Origin: Protopterus annectens
Taxonomy: Eukaryota; Chordata; Ceratodontiformes; Protopteridae
Direction: 5' to 3'
NCBI RefSeq assembly: GCF_019279795.1
Contig: NC_056737.1
Span: forward strand, 1,192,585,172-1,192,649,171
DNA: 64,000 nucleotides
Both the position numbers and the translations under genes were made by a program. Positions 1 to 11,039 of the stretch are shown here, one piece after another (the stretch's first letter is position 1; each line of letters opens with the position of its first letter). The notes beneath the pieces were generated by a model. That model made no database searches. It had not been told where the DNA came from and was given only the letters and a program-made list of their open reading frames with translations.

Positions 1-1430
1 GCCACTGATCAACAGAGAGACCCTCCTTCAGCCCAAGCAAAAATGGCCTCACAGAAACGTTCAAACAGTTCAGGAACAGCAAGCCTGTAACTGAACTTTT
101 TTAACTCTCAGAAAAGTGGGAAAAAGCAAGATTTTTTTTGTTTTGTTTTTACAGAGATAGCAGAGGTTCACAAGTAATATCAAGTTATAACAGTGCAGTA
201 AATGACCCCACACAAGAGTGCTAGGTCAAGGACAGAAAATATGCAAGTTTTAAGAAAAAAACGATTTAAAATTAAGTGCAAACAGGAAATTCAGCAAACA
301 GCTTTTGGTTGTGCTCTAAATACAGCTACTAATACAGAAATCAAGTTTAACAAGCCAGAAAATGCTCAAGCTAGGCAGCTATGCAGAAAAACTTAGCAAA
401 TAAACAGAGAAAAAATACTTAAAATCTCAAAAAGTGGCTCCCTTCTTCTCTCAGCGTTTTTTCCTCTTGGAGGGTGCTTCACCAACAGCCAACAAGCCTG
501 AAAAGATGCCCAAACCACGAGGCAACTAGGTTTTAAGAGAGGAAGATGAAAAAGTTTTGGAAATGACCCCTAGTGGCCAGTAAAACTACAGTTTCAAGTC
601 AGTAACCACCTCTACGGGGGGCAGGGAAGCTGCTCAATGTTATTCACTGCCACTGATCAACAGAGAGACCCTCCTTCAGCCCAAGCAAAAATGGCCTCAC
701 AGAAACTTTCAAACAGTTCAGGAACAGCAAGCCTGTAACTGAACTTTTTTAACTCTCAGAAAAGTGGGAAAAAAGCAAGATTTTTTTTTTGTTTGTTTTT
801 TACAGAGATAGCAGAGGTTCACAAGTAATATCAAGTTATAACAGTGCAGTAAATGACCCCACACAAGAGTGCTAGGTCAAGGACAGAAAATATGCAAGTT
901 TTAAGAAAAAAACGATTTAAAATTAAGTGCAAACAGGAAATTCAGCAAACAGCTTTTGGTTGTGCTCTAAATATAGCTACTAATACAGAAATCAGGTTTA
1001 ACAAGCCAGAAAATGCTCAAGCTAGGCAGCTATGCAGAAAAACTTAGCAAATAAACAGAGAAAAATACTTAAAATCTCAAAAGTGGCTCCCTTCTTCTCT
1101 CAGCGTTTTTTCCTCTTGGAGGGTGCTTCACCAACAGCCAACAAGCCTGAAAAGATGCCCAAACCATGAGGCAACTAGGTTTTAAGAGAGGAAGATGAAG
1201 GAGTTTTGGAAATGACCCCTAGTGGCCAATAAAACTACAGTTTCAAGTCAGTAACCACCTCTACGGAGGGCAGGGAAGCTGCTCAATGTTATTCACTGCC
1301 ACTGATCAACAGAGAGACCCTCCTTCAGCCCAAGCAAAAATGGCCTCACAGAAACTTTCAAACAGTTCAGGAACAGCAAGCCTGTAACTGAACTTTTTTA
1401 ACTCTCAGAAAAGTGGGAAAAAAGCAAGAT
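1..1430 (+). repeat. Tandem repeat, about 649-base unit, 2.2 copies
   Basis: The unit beginning GCCACTGATCAACAGAGAGA at base 1 recurs at 649 and 1298, giving periods of 648 and 649. The third copy stops near 1430 at a T-rich tract. Copies differ by only a few substitutions and small T-tract length changes. Each contains a short open frame (202-396, 853-1047) with no recognisable domain, which I take as chance. A diverged relative with a 637-base period lies at 28.69-30.10 kb; both share the block with AGTGGCCA, then an accessory CAGGGA segment, then CACTG..GA.CAACAGAGA. The array reaches the window edge, so its true copy number is unknown. Long tandem units like these resemble LINE 5' monomers or a satellite; the sequence does not decide. 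Confidence 0.85.
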
Positions 1431-1807
1431 TTTTGTTTTTTTTTTTTTTGTTTTTGTTTTTCATAAACTTAATTCATACTTCCACATTCTATAAATGTAT
1501 CGTTTTACCTAGGTATGCTTATGCTCATTCTATTTTAATTGGTTTGTCTGTGGTTAGTAATAAATACATGAACTCAGCAATATACTCAGCATTCCATGCC
1601 TCTTTATTCTTGTGGTATCCTACTTTATACAGTGAAAACTTGCACCTTACCCTTAAACCCAACCACCTCCTAGACACACATTTGTAGTAGTCATGCTATT
1701 GGAACAGCCATGTGCACATTGTATTTCTTTTTCAGGCTTTTAAGTCTAAGTTATATTAACTTGGTCATATCTGTCTCATAGATTTTTGTAGTATCTTGTG
1801 AGCCCGG
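1431..1807. other. No gene seen (T-rich spacer)
   Basis: A T-rich tract follows the tandem units, then AT-rich unique-looking DNA up to an L2 tail. The 84-residue open frame here has no recognisable domain, and I see no RNA gene. Confidence 0.6.
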
Positions 1808-3010
1808 ATTTTATTTATTATTTTTATTTTTATTTTTTATTTTATTTTACATTTGTTAACTGGGAAAGTCCAACTGGATACATATCCATTTTCAGTGGAG
1901 GCCCTGGGAGAAAAGCTCCATGTTATGCAAGAATTTAGTAACAACAACAATAAAAATGTAGGTATTTAGTAACAATAAAAATGTAGGTTACAAGATATCT
2001 AAAATTTAACAATAAATCTATTTACAAAAGTTTTGTAACAATTAAAGAAAGAAAAATGCAGGTTGCAATAATCTCTAGAAAGTTAACAATAGGTCAAAGA
2101 CAAATGTCATCTGTAGGTTACATATAGATAGGACATAAAAAACATTGTCTTTGAAGCAGTGAATACAGAGAAATCAATCTTTTAAGAGAGGTGTGTCTGT
2201 AAAATAAGCATTTTCAGTTAGAAAGCAAGGAAGATAAGAGAGAAGGTTATTTAGGTTGGAGGGATTATAATTCGTGTGGGCAGAAATAGTAAGTTATAGA
2301 GGGAGAAAAGGGTAACCACATCTGTGAGCTCAGTTTGGTTTAAAAGGTTTGTTGGTGTGTTTTTGGGTTAGTTGGGGTTTTGATAAGAGCACGACTATTT
2401 TTTGACTACCTCAGTATCTTTTTTTATAGTTTAGTTGGGGTTTAGACATGGACATAGCCAGTGTCTGTGCATGTGTGTATTTAGAGATATTTTGAACTGA
2501 GGCAAAGAGCTGTTAGAGGTTACGTCTGGAGGAAGGGAGTTCCATTGTTTTCCAGCAGAGTTGGAAAACAAAGAATCTCCAGCTGAGTTGTTTGCTTTGG
2601 TTGTTTGCACTAGCATTCTGCTGGATGAGCACGGAGGGATGTTAGGTTGTTATAGGGGCTAATAATTTTAGTTAGAATCGGGGTACTGGTAGGTTGGTAG
2701 AGGATTTTATGAATAACTATGAGTTGGTTATAGTATATTTGATTGGGTAGTTCTAGCCAACCTAATTTGTGAAGATTATGACAATGGTGGGTTCTGTATG
2801 TGGAGCCTGTGGCAAATCTTGCTATATTGTTCTAGCAGCTGGTGATTTTGTTGAGGTTTGATTTAGATAGATTAGTGAGGATGGGTGAGGCATAGAGAAG
2901 GGAGGACAGAAGATGTTTGTGAGCTATGATGGTTCTGGCAGTTGGGGTTAGAAATTTCTTTATCCTATACATGGATCCTATTTTTTTATTTACTGTTTTT
3001 ATGGTTTTGT
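1808..3010 (-). mobile_element. L2-clade LINE, 5'-truncated, 3' end
   Basis: Read on the minus strand, the segment ends with the L2 tail shared with the copies at 14.58, 33.7 and 57.9 kb: GGAGCTTTTCTCC hairpin, then a CCAGTTGGAC-type block, GTTAACAAATG and a short A-rich terminal repeat (TAAAA)n. Upstream lies the C-terminal part of ORF2, and the similarity continues weakly to about 3010. It has one internal AACAATAAAAATG duplication near 1940-1985. It is a typical 5'-truncated insertion, more diverged than the copy at 30-33.8 kb. Confidence 0.8.
2431..2616 (-). pseudogene. L2 ORF2 C-terminus (remnant)
   Basis: The open stretch of 61 codons includes AGDSLFSNSAGKQWNSLP and ends in a C-P-C-L-N-P-N motif. 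The L2 copy at 30-33.8 kb has AGDSLFSNTMGKHWNQLP and ends in C-P-C-S-N-P-D at the same place. This is the extreme C-terminus of the LINE ORF2 protein, downstream of the reverse transcriptase. The coding similarity continues upstream to about 2960, with breaks. It is a dead fragment, not a host gene. Confidence 0.8.
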
Positions 3011-4316
3011 CTATATGGGCATTATAATTCAGACTTTAATTATGTTCCTAGCATTAACACGGAGAACCTTTATTATCTTTGGGTGATGGAGGTAGTTCCT
3101 TATCACTTTTCATAAGTAACATGGGTGTTATTGCTGGTGGGGGATTTCAGTTGTTTTATAACATTATTGATTATGTACCTTATTTCTGCTGTTTTGATAT
3201 ATAGCCCTCAAATTAAATGGGTGGGATGATTTAATTGTTTTATTTATTTAGTACCTCAGGATTAGCCCAGCATTCGTATGGTTATTGGTTATGAATCTAG
3301 TTTCTACTTCTGTTTTACATAGTTGTCAGGTTTATGGATATTTTTTGTTTGTTCTTTATGTATATATGGTCTGCTGCAGGCACTCACTGCTAGTAGCCCA
3401 CGACATACCTCCTTGCTGCCACTTGTTTGAAAACGCAACTGCTCACCTCCCACTTGCCCCATATCCTGTTTCTGCACAGCCCTCCCAACACTTAGCCCTA
3501 TAAAGCCGAATAGCCCTATCAGGACTGTAACTCTAACCCCAAAATCTCCCGGCCAGAGTCCTTGCTTCCTTACCCTAAAACTCTCTTTGTGTTCCCTAAT
3601 TCATAAAGTCCCTGCCTGACTGTAAAATCCCTTTTTCACTCCCTTTCCATGGCTACTGCATTACCTTGCTTGAACTCAAATAATCCACTTGGGTAAAGGG
3701 TGACAGCTGCTTGTCAAGCCTCATATTTGAATTTGAGAGCAATTGGCAGGCTGCACCAGATACAAAAACACTCAGGTCCTTGGGTCTTTGATTGTGTTTT
3801 TGAGCACTTTGGACCCGAACGCTTGTATTATACCCATGTATGTGTTCTACTTTGAGAATGTATGTTCTCCAACTCAAATGACCATGAGGGCTGTGCAAGC
3901 AGTATGCAATAAAGTATTTCACTGAAGGTAGGCAGCCAAGGATCTTTAGAGATAGGCTTCATTAGTCAGGCTTCATTGGTCCCTGGATAAGTGTCACTGG
4001 TACACTATAGTATGATAAGGGTGGTTTGTATCATAAAGAAGAGACCACTAAAGTTGGTTGGCAGAAGTTAATAATATGTTCTATATAAAAGTAAACTATA
4101 AACTTACTGATGACTTTGATTTTTTGATGAGGCTGACAGGTAAGAGAGTAACTTATGGATGGCCAAAGACTGAACTCAAAAGCATCATTTGCCTGATGTT
4201 TAACCTGCCCCAGCTTTAAGTTAAAAAAGTGTGATATTTAAAATCTATCCCTATTTTTATGGTCATTGCATCCACATCATGTACAGATTTCTTGCAGTAA
4301 GGTTGAGAGATATGCA
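3011..4316. other. No gene recognised
   Basis: There are only short open frames. A TATAAAG at 3499 and an AATAAA at 3908 lie about 400 bases apart on the plus strand, which could mark an old LTR or a processed repeat, but no end repeats or flanking duplication were found. Treated as intronic or old repeat DNA. Confidence 0.4.
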
Positions 4317-5520
4317 TACCCCTCAACTATCCAGATTTTTGCCTCATATTTTTGGCCTATTCCTCATAAAATGTGTGGTTTTCTGGCAAATCACTGAAGA
4401 TTTAAATAGCATACATTTGAGTTTCAGTCTTCACTTCCTTCATTAAATGCATGGTGGGTTGTAATGACCGATTTTTGAGGGGCCTTTTATGGTTAAAATA
4501 TTCTGAAATGGGTAGTTTTATCGTTATTGGTTCATACATTTTGTTTCATTGCTTACTGGAAAAATGTTCAAAACTACAAATTTAAAACATACTCTACAAG
4601 TGTAAATGTTTCTATGTGCAACTAGCTGTTTTTTTGTTTCTTAAATGGCACACTGTGTTGTAAAATCTGAAAGCAGTGTTAGCATAATTGCATTTGGTGC
4701 AGAAGGCTGTGGATTCTACTCCCACATCATGTAGATGGAGTGCTGGTATTGCAGTGCCCATATGACTGTTGATTATTTGGTGCATTATAAGGGGTGCTAG
4801 GAGTTCTACACTCCTGAGTATGTCCTTTGTATGAGATGCCTAGTGACTATGAAATTGTTGGTAATTTCCTATTGTAATATTACCAACTTACCAATTTTTT
4901 AATGCAATATAGGCAATTAATTCTTCAAGGAAAGCAGGCACTGAATTTGTAGATAAAACATTGATATGTGAAGTTGTTTTGCTGGTAGCAACCTCTTCAT
5001 TAGGTACGGATTTCTTTAGTGTGGAATTCAGATGATTTTACATCTGCAGAGATTGTGAATATGGAGTAATATTGGTGGATTATAATGACAGAAGTCTTGA
5101 GTGGCCTTTTATGGTTGAAAATGTCTGAAATGGGTAGTTATTGGTTTATACAGTTTGTTTCATTGCTTATAAAAAGAATGTTTAAAACTACAAATTTAAA
5201 ACACTTTCTAACAAGTGGTGCTGTATTGTACAAGGAATATAATTCAATGCAGTCAAGAAGGTGACTGAAAGAACAAATACACTTATGCATGGCCCTAAAA
5301 AATGTGTGCAAGGAGTCTGTTTTGAAAACAGCCCAAAGGTAAACTTAATTCTTCACTGGCCAGATGCACTTTCTATGAATGTGGATTTTCATGCCGTTTC
5401 AATGAATATGAATTTTTCCATTTCAATGAATGTGAGTTTCAAGGGCAGAGAAGTTTACTGCTTATGCTAAGTCCGTTTTCATTGCAAGACTGTATTGTTT
5501 TGCAAATGGCTACCTATGTT
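4317..5520 (+). repeat. Unclassified interspersed repeat, first copy
   Basis: The left end reads CATACCCCTCAAC, directly abutting a facing end GTTGAGAGATATG at 4304-4316. Two internal stretches are direct repeats of each other (about 4445-4605 and 5075-5220, sharing GGCCTTTTATGGTT and TTTGTTTCATTGCTTA). The 5220-5500 part is clearly homologous, in opposite orientation, to 7440-7720: both carry CACTGGCCAGATGCA and TCAATGAATGTGAGTTTCAA. Terminal-looking CATACC ends suggest an old DNA transposon. No transposase frame is visible. Confidence 0.5.
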
Positions 5521-5911
5521 TGTGCTATTTTATTTCAATATCTATAATGACTGTAGAAGCAAATAAGAGAATAGTATGCATGGTAACTGGTGAGAAATAA
5601 CCAAATAATGGAACACTGGAATGGCTGAGGAGGAGGGTGTTGCTGGGGGGAGGGGGTTGCTGCAGGACCAGCTGCTCTGGTGGGGGGCAGTCTATTATCC
5701 TGCCTAGGGCCCTATTTGACAGTGATCTGGCTCTGGTATTTAAAGTAGAAAATAATATGCAAAAGTGGTTGTAGATAAAGATACCTTGGAATGTAGTTAT
5801 TCTTCCTATGCATTTAAATAATTTAAGGAAATGACTGAAGTGGCTTTCTTGGGGAGTGACCCTGTGGGTGTGGCTCAAATAGGGGTGTTTCATGACTGTG
5901 GTGTGGGTGGG

Positions 5912-5972
5912 GCTTAAGGGGCGCCTGAGCACTACTTCGCCTCGGGCGCCATTTCGGCTAAGGCCGGCCCTG
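5912..5972 (+). mobile_element. Possible hAT-like terminus remnant
   Basis: The segment ends TAAGGCCGGCCCTG, the mirror of a CAGGGCCGGCCTTA-type inverted terminal repeat seen in vertebrate hAT elements, preceded by a GC-rich GCCTCGGGCGCC block. Its partner end and an 8-base target duplication were not found, so only one end is called. Confidence 0.35.
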
Positions 5973-6673
5973 GTGTCACAGCATGATCACATCAGTGTTA
6001 TACTCCACTGTTGTTGGCATGGGGGCATAGTTCAGTTTGTATCACAGCACGATGCTGAAAGATTTACAGTCCTCTGCCAGTACAACACTGTGATAATGTC
6101 AAGTGATACAGTGCAGTGTTGTCAGAGTGTTTGTTTTTTAATACTGATCATGTGCAGCCATGTTTGTGAATGGTGTCCCTTTAAATTGTTCCTAGACCTG
6201 TCCTACTGCAGTCTCTTGCCAGTTACCACTACCTAGACACATCATTGTATGTCACACCATGGCCAGCACACTAGACCACCAGTAGTAACATTTATGTGCT
6301 TCACTTATAGGCTTTCATTGTTTGAGTTGCAGCAGTTTGCACTGTATTGTCTTTTGTGTATTTATTTACTATTTTATTAAAATATCAGTCTACTAATATC
6401 AGTCTACTAATATTCTATAAACATAAATACTTCTTTCAGGAGTGACCATGAGGACTGGATTTGTTATGAGATTAGTGTCAAACACTATTCAAGCAGGGGG
6501 AGACTCAAGCAGAGGACTACAGTATGAACCTTGTTAACAGCCAATAAAATTAACTCACTATACCACACTGTTGTACAATTGTTTGATACATTTCTAGAGG
6601 ATTTCCATAGTGTTAGCTGACAGACCCTTTACATTTAATGGCTTGCACATATCCTTTTTCCAACATTGAAGTC

Positions 6674-6722
6674 AAAGTATACTTAAATGAGCTTGAAGTG
6701 CAAGCTGATTTAAGTATACTTT
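6674..6722. repeat. Compact 21-bp-arm hairpin
   Basis: Arms 6674-6694 and 6702-6722 are inverted complements with one mismatch, around a 7-base loop GAAGTGC. The arm ends AAAGTATACTT / AAGTATACTTT. It could be a small foldback element or a structured transcript; no flanking duplication is obvious. Confidence 0.7.
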
Positions 6723-6809
6723 GTTCTGCACTTGAATTGTTTTACAGATAGTACTGCATTTTATTTATTTGTTTCATTGAATATTAATTGAATATTGCAA
6801 TCTCTTCTC

Positions 6810-7067
6810 TCTGCAGTTATCTTCCCACCCTGCCTCCCTGTTCTTTTTGTGGTATTAATCTCGGTGGCTTTGGAATTGCCTGCCCCTCATGGAAATTTGT
6901 GTTTGGACACACCTCCTGGGCCCATCTCATTTGCTCACTCAACTGAGTGCAGTGAGATCATATTTTGATTTCAGACAGTCCATCCAGTCCCACCTCTTCA
7001 ACTCTATCAACTGTGTATAGAGAGAGCATTTGGGAAGGACAGCCCCTGTAGTCTCTTAATCTTAATC
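6810..7067 (+). repeat. Unclassified interspersed repeat (copy 1)
   Basis: It is homologous, in inverted orientation, to 34672-34925. Shared blocks include CTCACTCAACTGAGT, CAGTGAGATCATATTTTGAT and TTTGGAATTGCC. No coding frame. The family is not recognised; it may be a SINE or part of a LINE untranslated region, since copy 2 sits just upstream of a CR1. Confidence 0.7.
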
Positions 7068-7076
7068 TATTCCATC

Positions 7077-7860
7077 CATACCTCTCAACCTGGAAACATC
7101 AAAAATCTGGACAAGGCCCATGAAAAATAGGTACAAATCTGTACGCTGATTAACATCTAATTTGCATATATAAATATGTAACCCCACCCACTCCGATGGA
7201 ATTGTGGGATACCAACTTTCAAACACAAACTGAAGAACAGATAACCAAAACATGGCACTAGAGTCCCCCTGCAGCCATACCAATGTCCCATTACCTGGCT
7301 CTTTCACCCCATTTGCCATAGACACTAATGTGTGCATATTGCTTTGCTTCTGCAATGGTTAATTGGATTTTATTTTTACATTTTACAGCACAGCAATGCA
7401 GAAACACTAATAGACATCTGGTAAACAAAGCAATACTGTCTCACAATGAAAATAGGCTTGGCATTAAAACTTCTCTGTCCTTGAAACTCACATTCATTGA
7501 AACCCACACCACATCCAAAGAAAATGCATCTGGCCAGTGGTGGATAAAGATTACCTTTGGGTCGTTTTCAAATCTTTGGCCCCTTGCACACAAAACAAGA
7601 AACATACATGTGTTCTTTTCTTTGATACACCTTCCTGACTTTATTAAATTATATTCCTTGTATAATACAACACACTTGCTAGAGCAAATTTTAAATTTAT
7701 TGTTTGAATATTTTTTCCAGTAGGCTGTACTGTAGGCAATGAAACAAAACACATGAATCAATAATGACAAAACTGCCCAATTCAGAACATTTCCATCATA
7801 AAAGTCTACTTCCACATCCACACTATAAATAGAATGTCAGTAGTGTAAGCCATAGGCATC
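7077..7860 (-). repeat. Unclassified interspersed repeat, inverted second copy
   Basis: This is the reverse-orientation relative of 4317-5520, with the shared region strongest at 7440-7750. Its low-coordinate end reads CATACCTCTCAACC, matching the left end at 4317. A long minus-strand frame (7441-7821) and the frame at 5261-5470 both encode a related peptide with HWPDA and VSMNVSFK, but open length is short and divergence high, so I do not call a gene. Confidence 0.5.
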
Positions 7861-7984
7861 TTGCACAGTGACTTGCACTTATTTTTAATTTAATTTTTTT
7901 GGGAGGGGGACAAAAAGTCAAAAACCAAGGACACATTTTAAACAATGCTTGCATAATTTTGAAAAATTGCTAGAATAAAATGTT

Positions 7985-8075
7985 GTGTTACCACCATGCA
8001 TTTCACTGGCAAGGTTTGAACCCAGGACCCTATGCACTACAGTCAGAACATACCACTATGCCAAATCAGCAGCTT
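7985..8075 (-). mobile_element. tRNA-derived SINE head
   Basis: On the minus strand there is an A-box-like TGGCATAGTGG, followed about 40 bases later by a B-box-like GGTTCAAACC, the pair that forms the internal RNA polymerase III promoter of tRNA genes. The stretch does not fold as a clean tRNA, and the body and tail of the SINE were not resolved, so this is called a SINE head rather than a tRNA gene. Confidence 0.55.
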
Positions 8076-8234
8076 CCTGAAACACAGGAAGACTGAAACT
8101 TAATGGCTATCACTTAGTGAATTAATTTCTCACTTCTCACCATAGCTCTCAACCTCTTAGCACAAAAAACCTTGACAAAGCCAATAATGGGGGAATACAG
8201 ATTCAGTTTTCACTTCTATCCGGAGAATTTTTCC

Positions 8235-9046
8235 TCAGGCAGACAGCAAATGTTGGAGGTGTGGAGGGGAAGAAAGAGGTAATTCGGAACATATTTTCTT
8301 GGAGTGCAGTGAGTTGGCGGACTTTAAGGATTCCCTGTGGGATGCACTGTTCAAGATGCTGGGTGGACAGATTGGTCTGAGGAGGGAGATTGTTTTGCTG
8401 ACTATGATACAGATTCAGAATTACTTAGACATGGTAAGACCTTGCTGTGTCTAATAATGATGGATGCCAAAAACAGCAATTACTAGAATATGGAAATCAA
8501 AGTCTAAACCAACTATACTGAAAGTAGTGAATATAGTAACAGAGATAAAACAACTGGAATTGGGATCTTTAGAAAAGGGTAGGAGCAAACTACATAGGAA
8601 AAAATGGGAATTGTGGGAACAATACATACAAGGGAAGAATGAGGTTTATAAGGCAGCAGGACTTAAATGAGCTATGTAATGTTTGAATGAGAAATATTGG
8701 GTTGATTACAAGTGATGTATACTGTTTGCAAATGGGAGTATGTCAGAATGGTTTGTGATGTAAAATGCTTGCTACTAGGATTGTGTTGGTGTGGTTTGTT
8801 TTCATTTATTTAAATGTATGATTGCCTATGTAGTAAGTGGTGGTTTAATAAAGATGTTTCTTGTTTTTAAGAAAGGCAGGAATTGAATAATTTATGTAAT
8901 ATTGCTTAGGTTATATGACATAGCGCAATATATGAAAAGTATAATGTTTGCTATGTTAATATACTTTGATTACTTTTATATAAATGTAAATTTGCCTGTG
9001 TCACAACTGATACTTCAATAAAGGTGTTTTTTTTTTTAAAAAAGGA
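8235..9046 (+). mobile_element. L1-type LINE, 3' fragment with ORF2 C-terminus
   Basis: One frame reads CWRCG followed by SEHIFLEC, the cysteine-histidine motif at the C-terminus of L1/Tx1-type ORF2 proteins. After stop codons near 8451-8459 the same frame resumes at 8464 with AITRIWKSKSKPT and KLHRKKWELWEQY, which resembles the last part of L1 ORF2. The frame closes at 8670. Two AATAAA-type signals follow (near 8849 and 9018) in two loosely similar 3' segments, so the tail may be duplicated. It ends in an A/T-rich tract near 9046. It is a severely 5'-truncated, inactive copy. Confidence 0.6.
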
Positions 9047-10433
9047 CATATGTGGGAGTGCCTATGCCCTTTACATTTATATGCTAACTCTGTGGTCACA
9101 TGATTAGTGGTATTGCTTTCCCTTGGGTAATAATTAGAAGTGATTTCAAAACTGGTGAACAGAAACTGATAGATTTAAAGCTGTCCACTCTGCACTCAAC
9201 CAAGTGTTGGTGCAGGGAAACTGATTTATACATCATGGTGGGGGGTAACAGGACTACTGTTTTTAAATATCTCAAAACTATAAAATTGGTCCAAGAAAAG
9301 AAACCTTTTTAAAAAAAAAATGTTCCAGTCCAATGGGTTTGCTGTGAAACTATAATTGGTATGCCATGCCCAGGTGACAACATCAAATCAAATGAAATAC
9401 CTTTATTATGGTCAGTGATGCGGCTCACCTGTGTGAACCCTAGTGCCCTCATAATGAGGAGGATGCCCCTTCCTAGTATGATAGTTTCAGCAGTGTGCAC
9501 ACTATTGAAATAACCTGAGAAAAGTCAATAGGGTTGACCAGCACTGATCTGACAAGAAAGTCAGTAAAGTGTTGAAAGAACATCTTGACAAGACATGGAT
9601 CCGTCCCCATTGCCTTTACTTTTTCTACTTACGTTAGGTAGAGGTAGAGGTGTTCATTGTAATATGTATGTGTAAACATATTGATGAATTTCACAACTGT
9701 TACGCTCCTAAACTTATTAATGTCATTCAGGTCCTAATCAAGGAGTAATGCCAAAATACTACACCCTAAACAACACACTATTATGCATTTTGTCCTTCTA
9801 AAGTCACCATCCCTGACCAGTTCCAGGACATATGATCACATCCCTTATCCAAGGTTTTAGGTGTGCATCTAATAGCTCAGCTGATTAGCCATTTGTTCAC
9901 CATCAAGATGAATCTGCTGTTAAACTTGTTTTGCATGATACTTCAGTCCACAGAGTCATTTGTAATGTACACCCAGCTTTTCCTGATCAGATCAGACATT
10001 TTGCCATTCTCCTCACTTAGCAGCGCTGTCTACAGCTAGAAAGAGCACTGCAATATGTGATAATTTGGCAGATAATGTATTGTACGTAGTACTCAATTAA
10101 ACATAAGGACTTACAATAAATCACAAAGACGCTTAAGACATAATGATATATCATTCAAGAATGTATCTTGTTATACCCTAATGGTGTTTGGTAACTTGAT
10201 TTCAACTAAGACGATACTGTAAAACAAAGTCAACTTCAAGACAGTTCAACTTGTGCAAATACTATGATCTTATACTATTATAACTACATATTTAATCATT
10301 TATGATTCATTCACTCGTACTATGATACCTGCAAAGTCACAGAGGAGCCATAGCCTATTCAGGGAAGTAAGAAGCAAAAGCACGAGGCAGACAAAGAATC
10401 AGCTTCAAACAATATATCAATCCATTGCAAAGT
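9047..10433. other. No gene recognised
   Basis: AT-rich DNA with short frames only (9100-9312 plus, 9309-9500 minus), neither with a recognisable domain. No repeat shared with the rest of the window was identified. Confidence 0.5.
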
Positions 10434-10446
10434 TCACACACACACG

Positions 10447-10510
<64 letters not shown>
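10434..10510. repeat. (CA)n microsatellite
   Basis: About 38 CA units with one interruption (CACGAACA near 10445). The histidine/threonine-rich and valine/cysteine-rich frames across it are translation of the repeat. Confidence 0.97.
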
Positions 10511-10514
10511 AAGT

Positions 10515-10948
10515 AAAGGTCTCGGTAAGGCTTCTAAATAAAAGAAATCCTTTCTGCACACACTTACTTCTTCTCCATTCAACCGGGAGTGAGTAAATCC
10601 ATTTTGGCGATTGCTTTTTGTTCCCTCTCGCTTGTCGAGCCTTCTAAATGAAAATACATCCTTGCTTTCTGTTCCCGCTTGCTCGAAAAGCATTTGAACT
10701 GGAAACCCAGAAATATGTGCGTGGCGTGCAAAGCTTGATTCCATCAGGCTGGTAGCCCTAACGAGCTGACGTCATCATGCACGTGATGATGTCAGCTTAC
10801 AAAGCGCGAAAAATTTAAAAAAATTAAAAAAATAAAGAAAAAATCAGAAATGAAGGGGTGCCACTCAGGAATCGTGGCACCCCATTATTTGGACCCCAAA
10901 ACTCGGTAAACACAGAGTAATTCGGGACAGTTGGGAGGTATGATTCCA
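10515..10948. repeat. Probable non-autonomous element with two hairpins
   Basis: It contains two strong inverted repeats. The 34-base near-palindrome at 10764-10797 includes TGACGTCA (a perfect CRE motif) and CACGTG. The hairpin at 10855-10883 has perfect 10-base arms (GGGGTGCCAC / GTGGCACCCC). The segment ends GGGACAGTTGGGAGGTATG at 10948, the mirror of the CATACCTC ends at 4317 and 7077. Structure and terminus suggest a non-autonomous DNA transposon; the left boundary is unresolved. Confidence 0.45.
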
Positions 10949-11039
10949 TCCCTCTCCACTAACAAAAAAAATATATATATACTTTAGCTGCTCTTACTGT
11001 AACTGTCTCCTACCTTCTTTATTACCTTAGCTTGCTGTT

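Noticed and set aside
3485-3930. TATAAAG at 3499 and AATAAA at 3908, as in an LTR or short gene
   Set aside because: No end repeats, no flanking duplication, no second copy in the window and no domain in the frames.
4675-4740. tRNA-like GGTGCAGAAGGC with a B-box-like GGATTCTACTCCC
   Set aside because: No clear A-box or cloverleaf; could be an old SINE but support is too weak.
5525-5932. 135-codon minus-strand open frame
   Set aside because: Low-complexity Ser/Pro/Leu-rich translation, no recognisable domain, and it overlaps a repeat terminus on the other strand.
8464-8670. Possible small host gene with AITRIWKSKSK
   Set aside because: The lysine-rich pattern and the upstream CWRCG motif fit an L1-type ORF2 C-terminus better.
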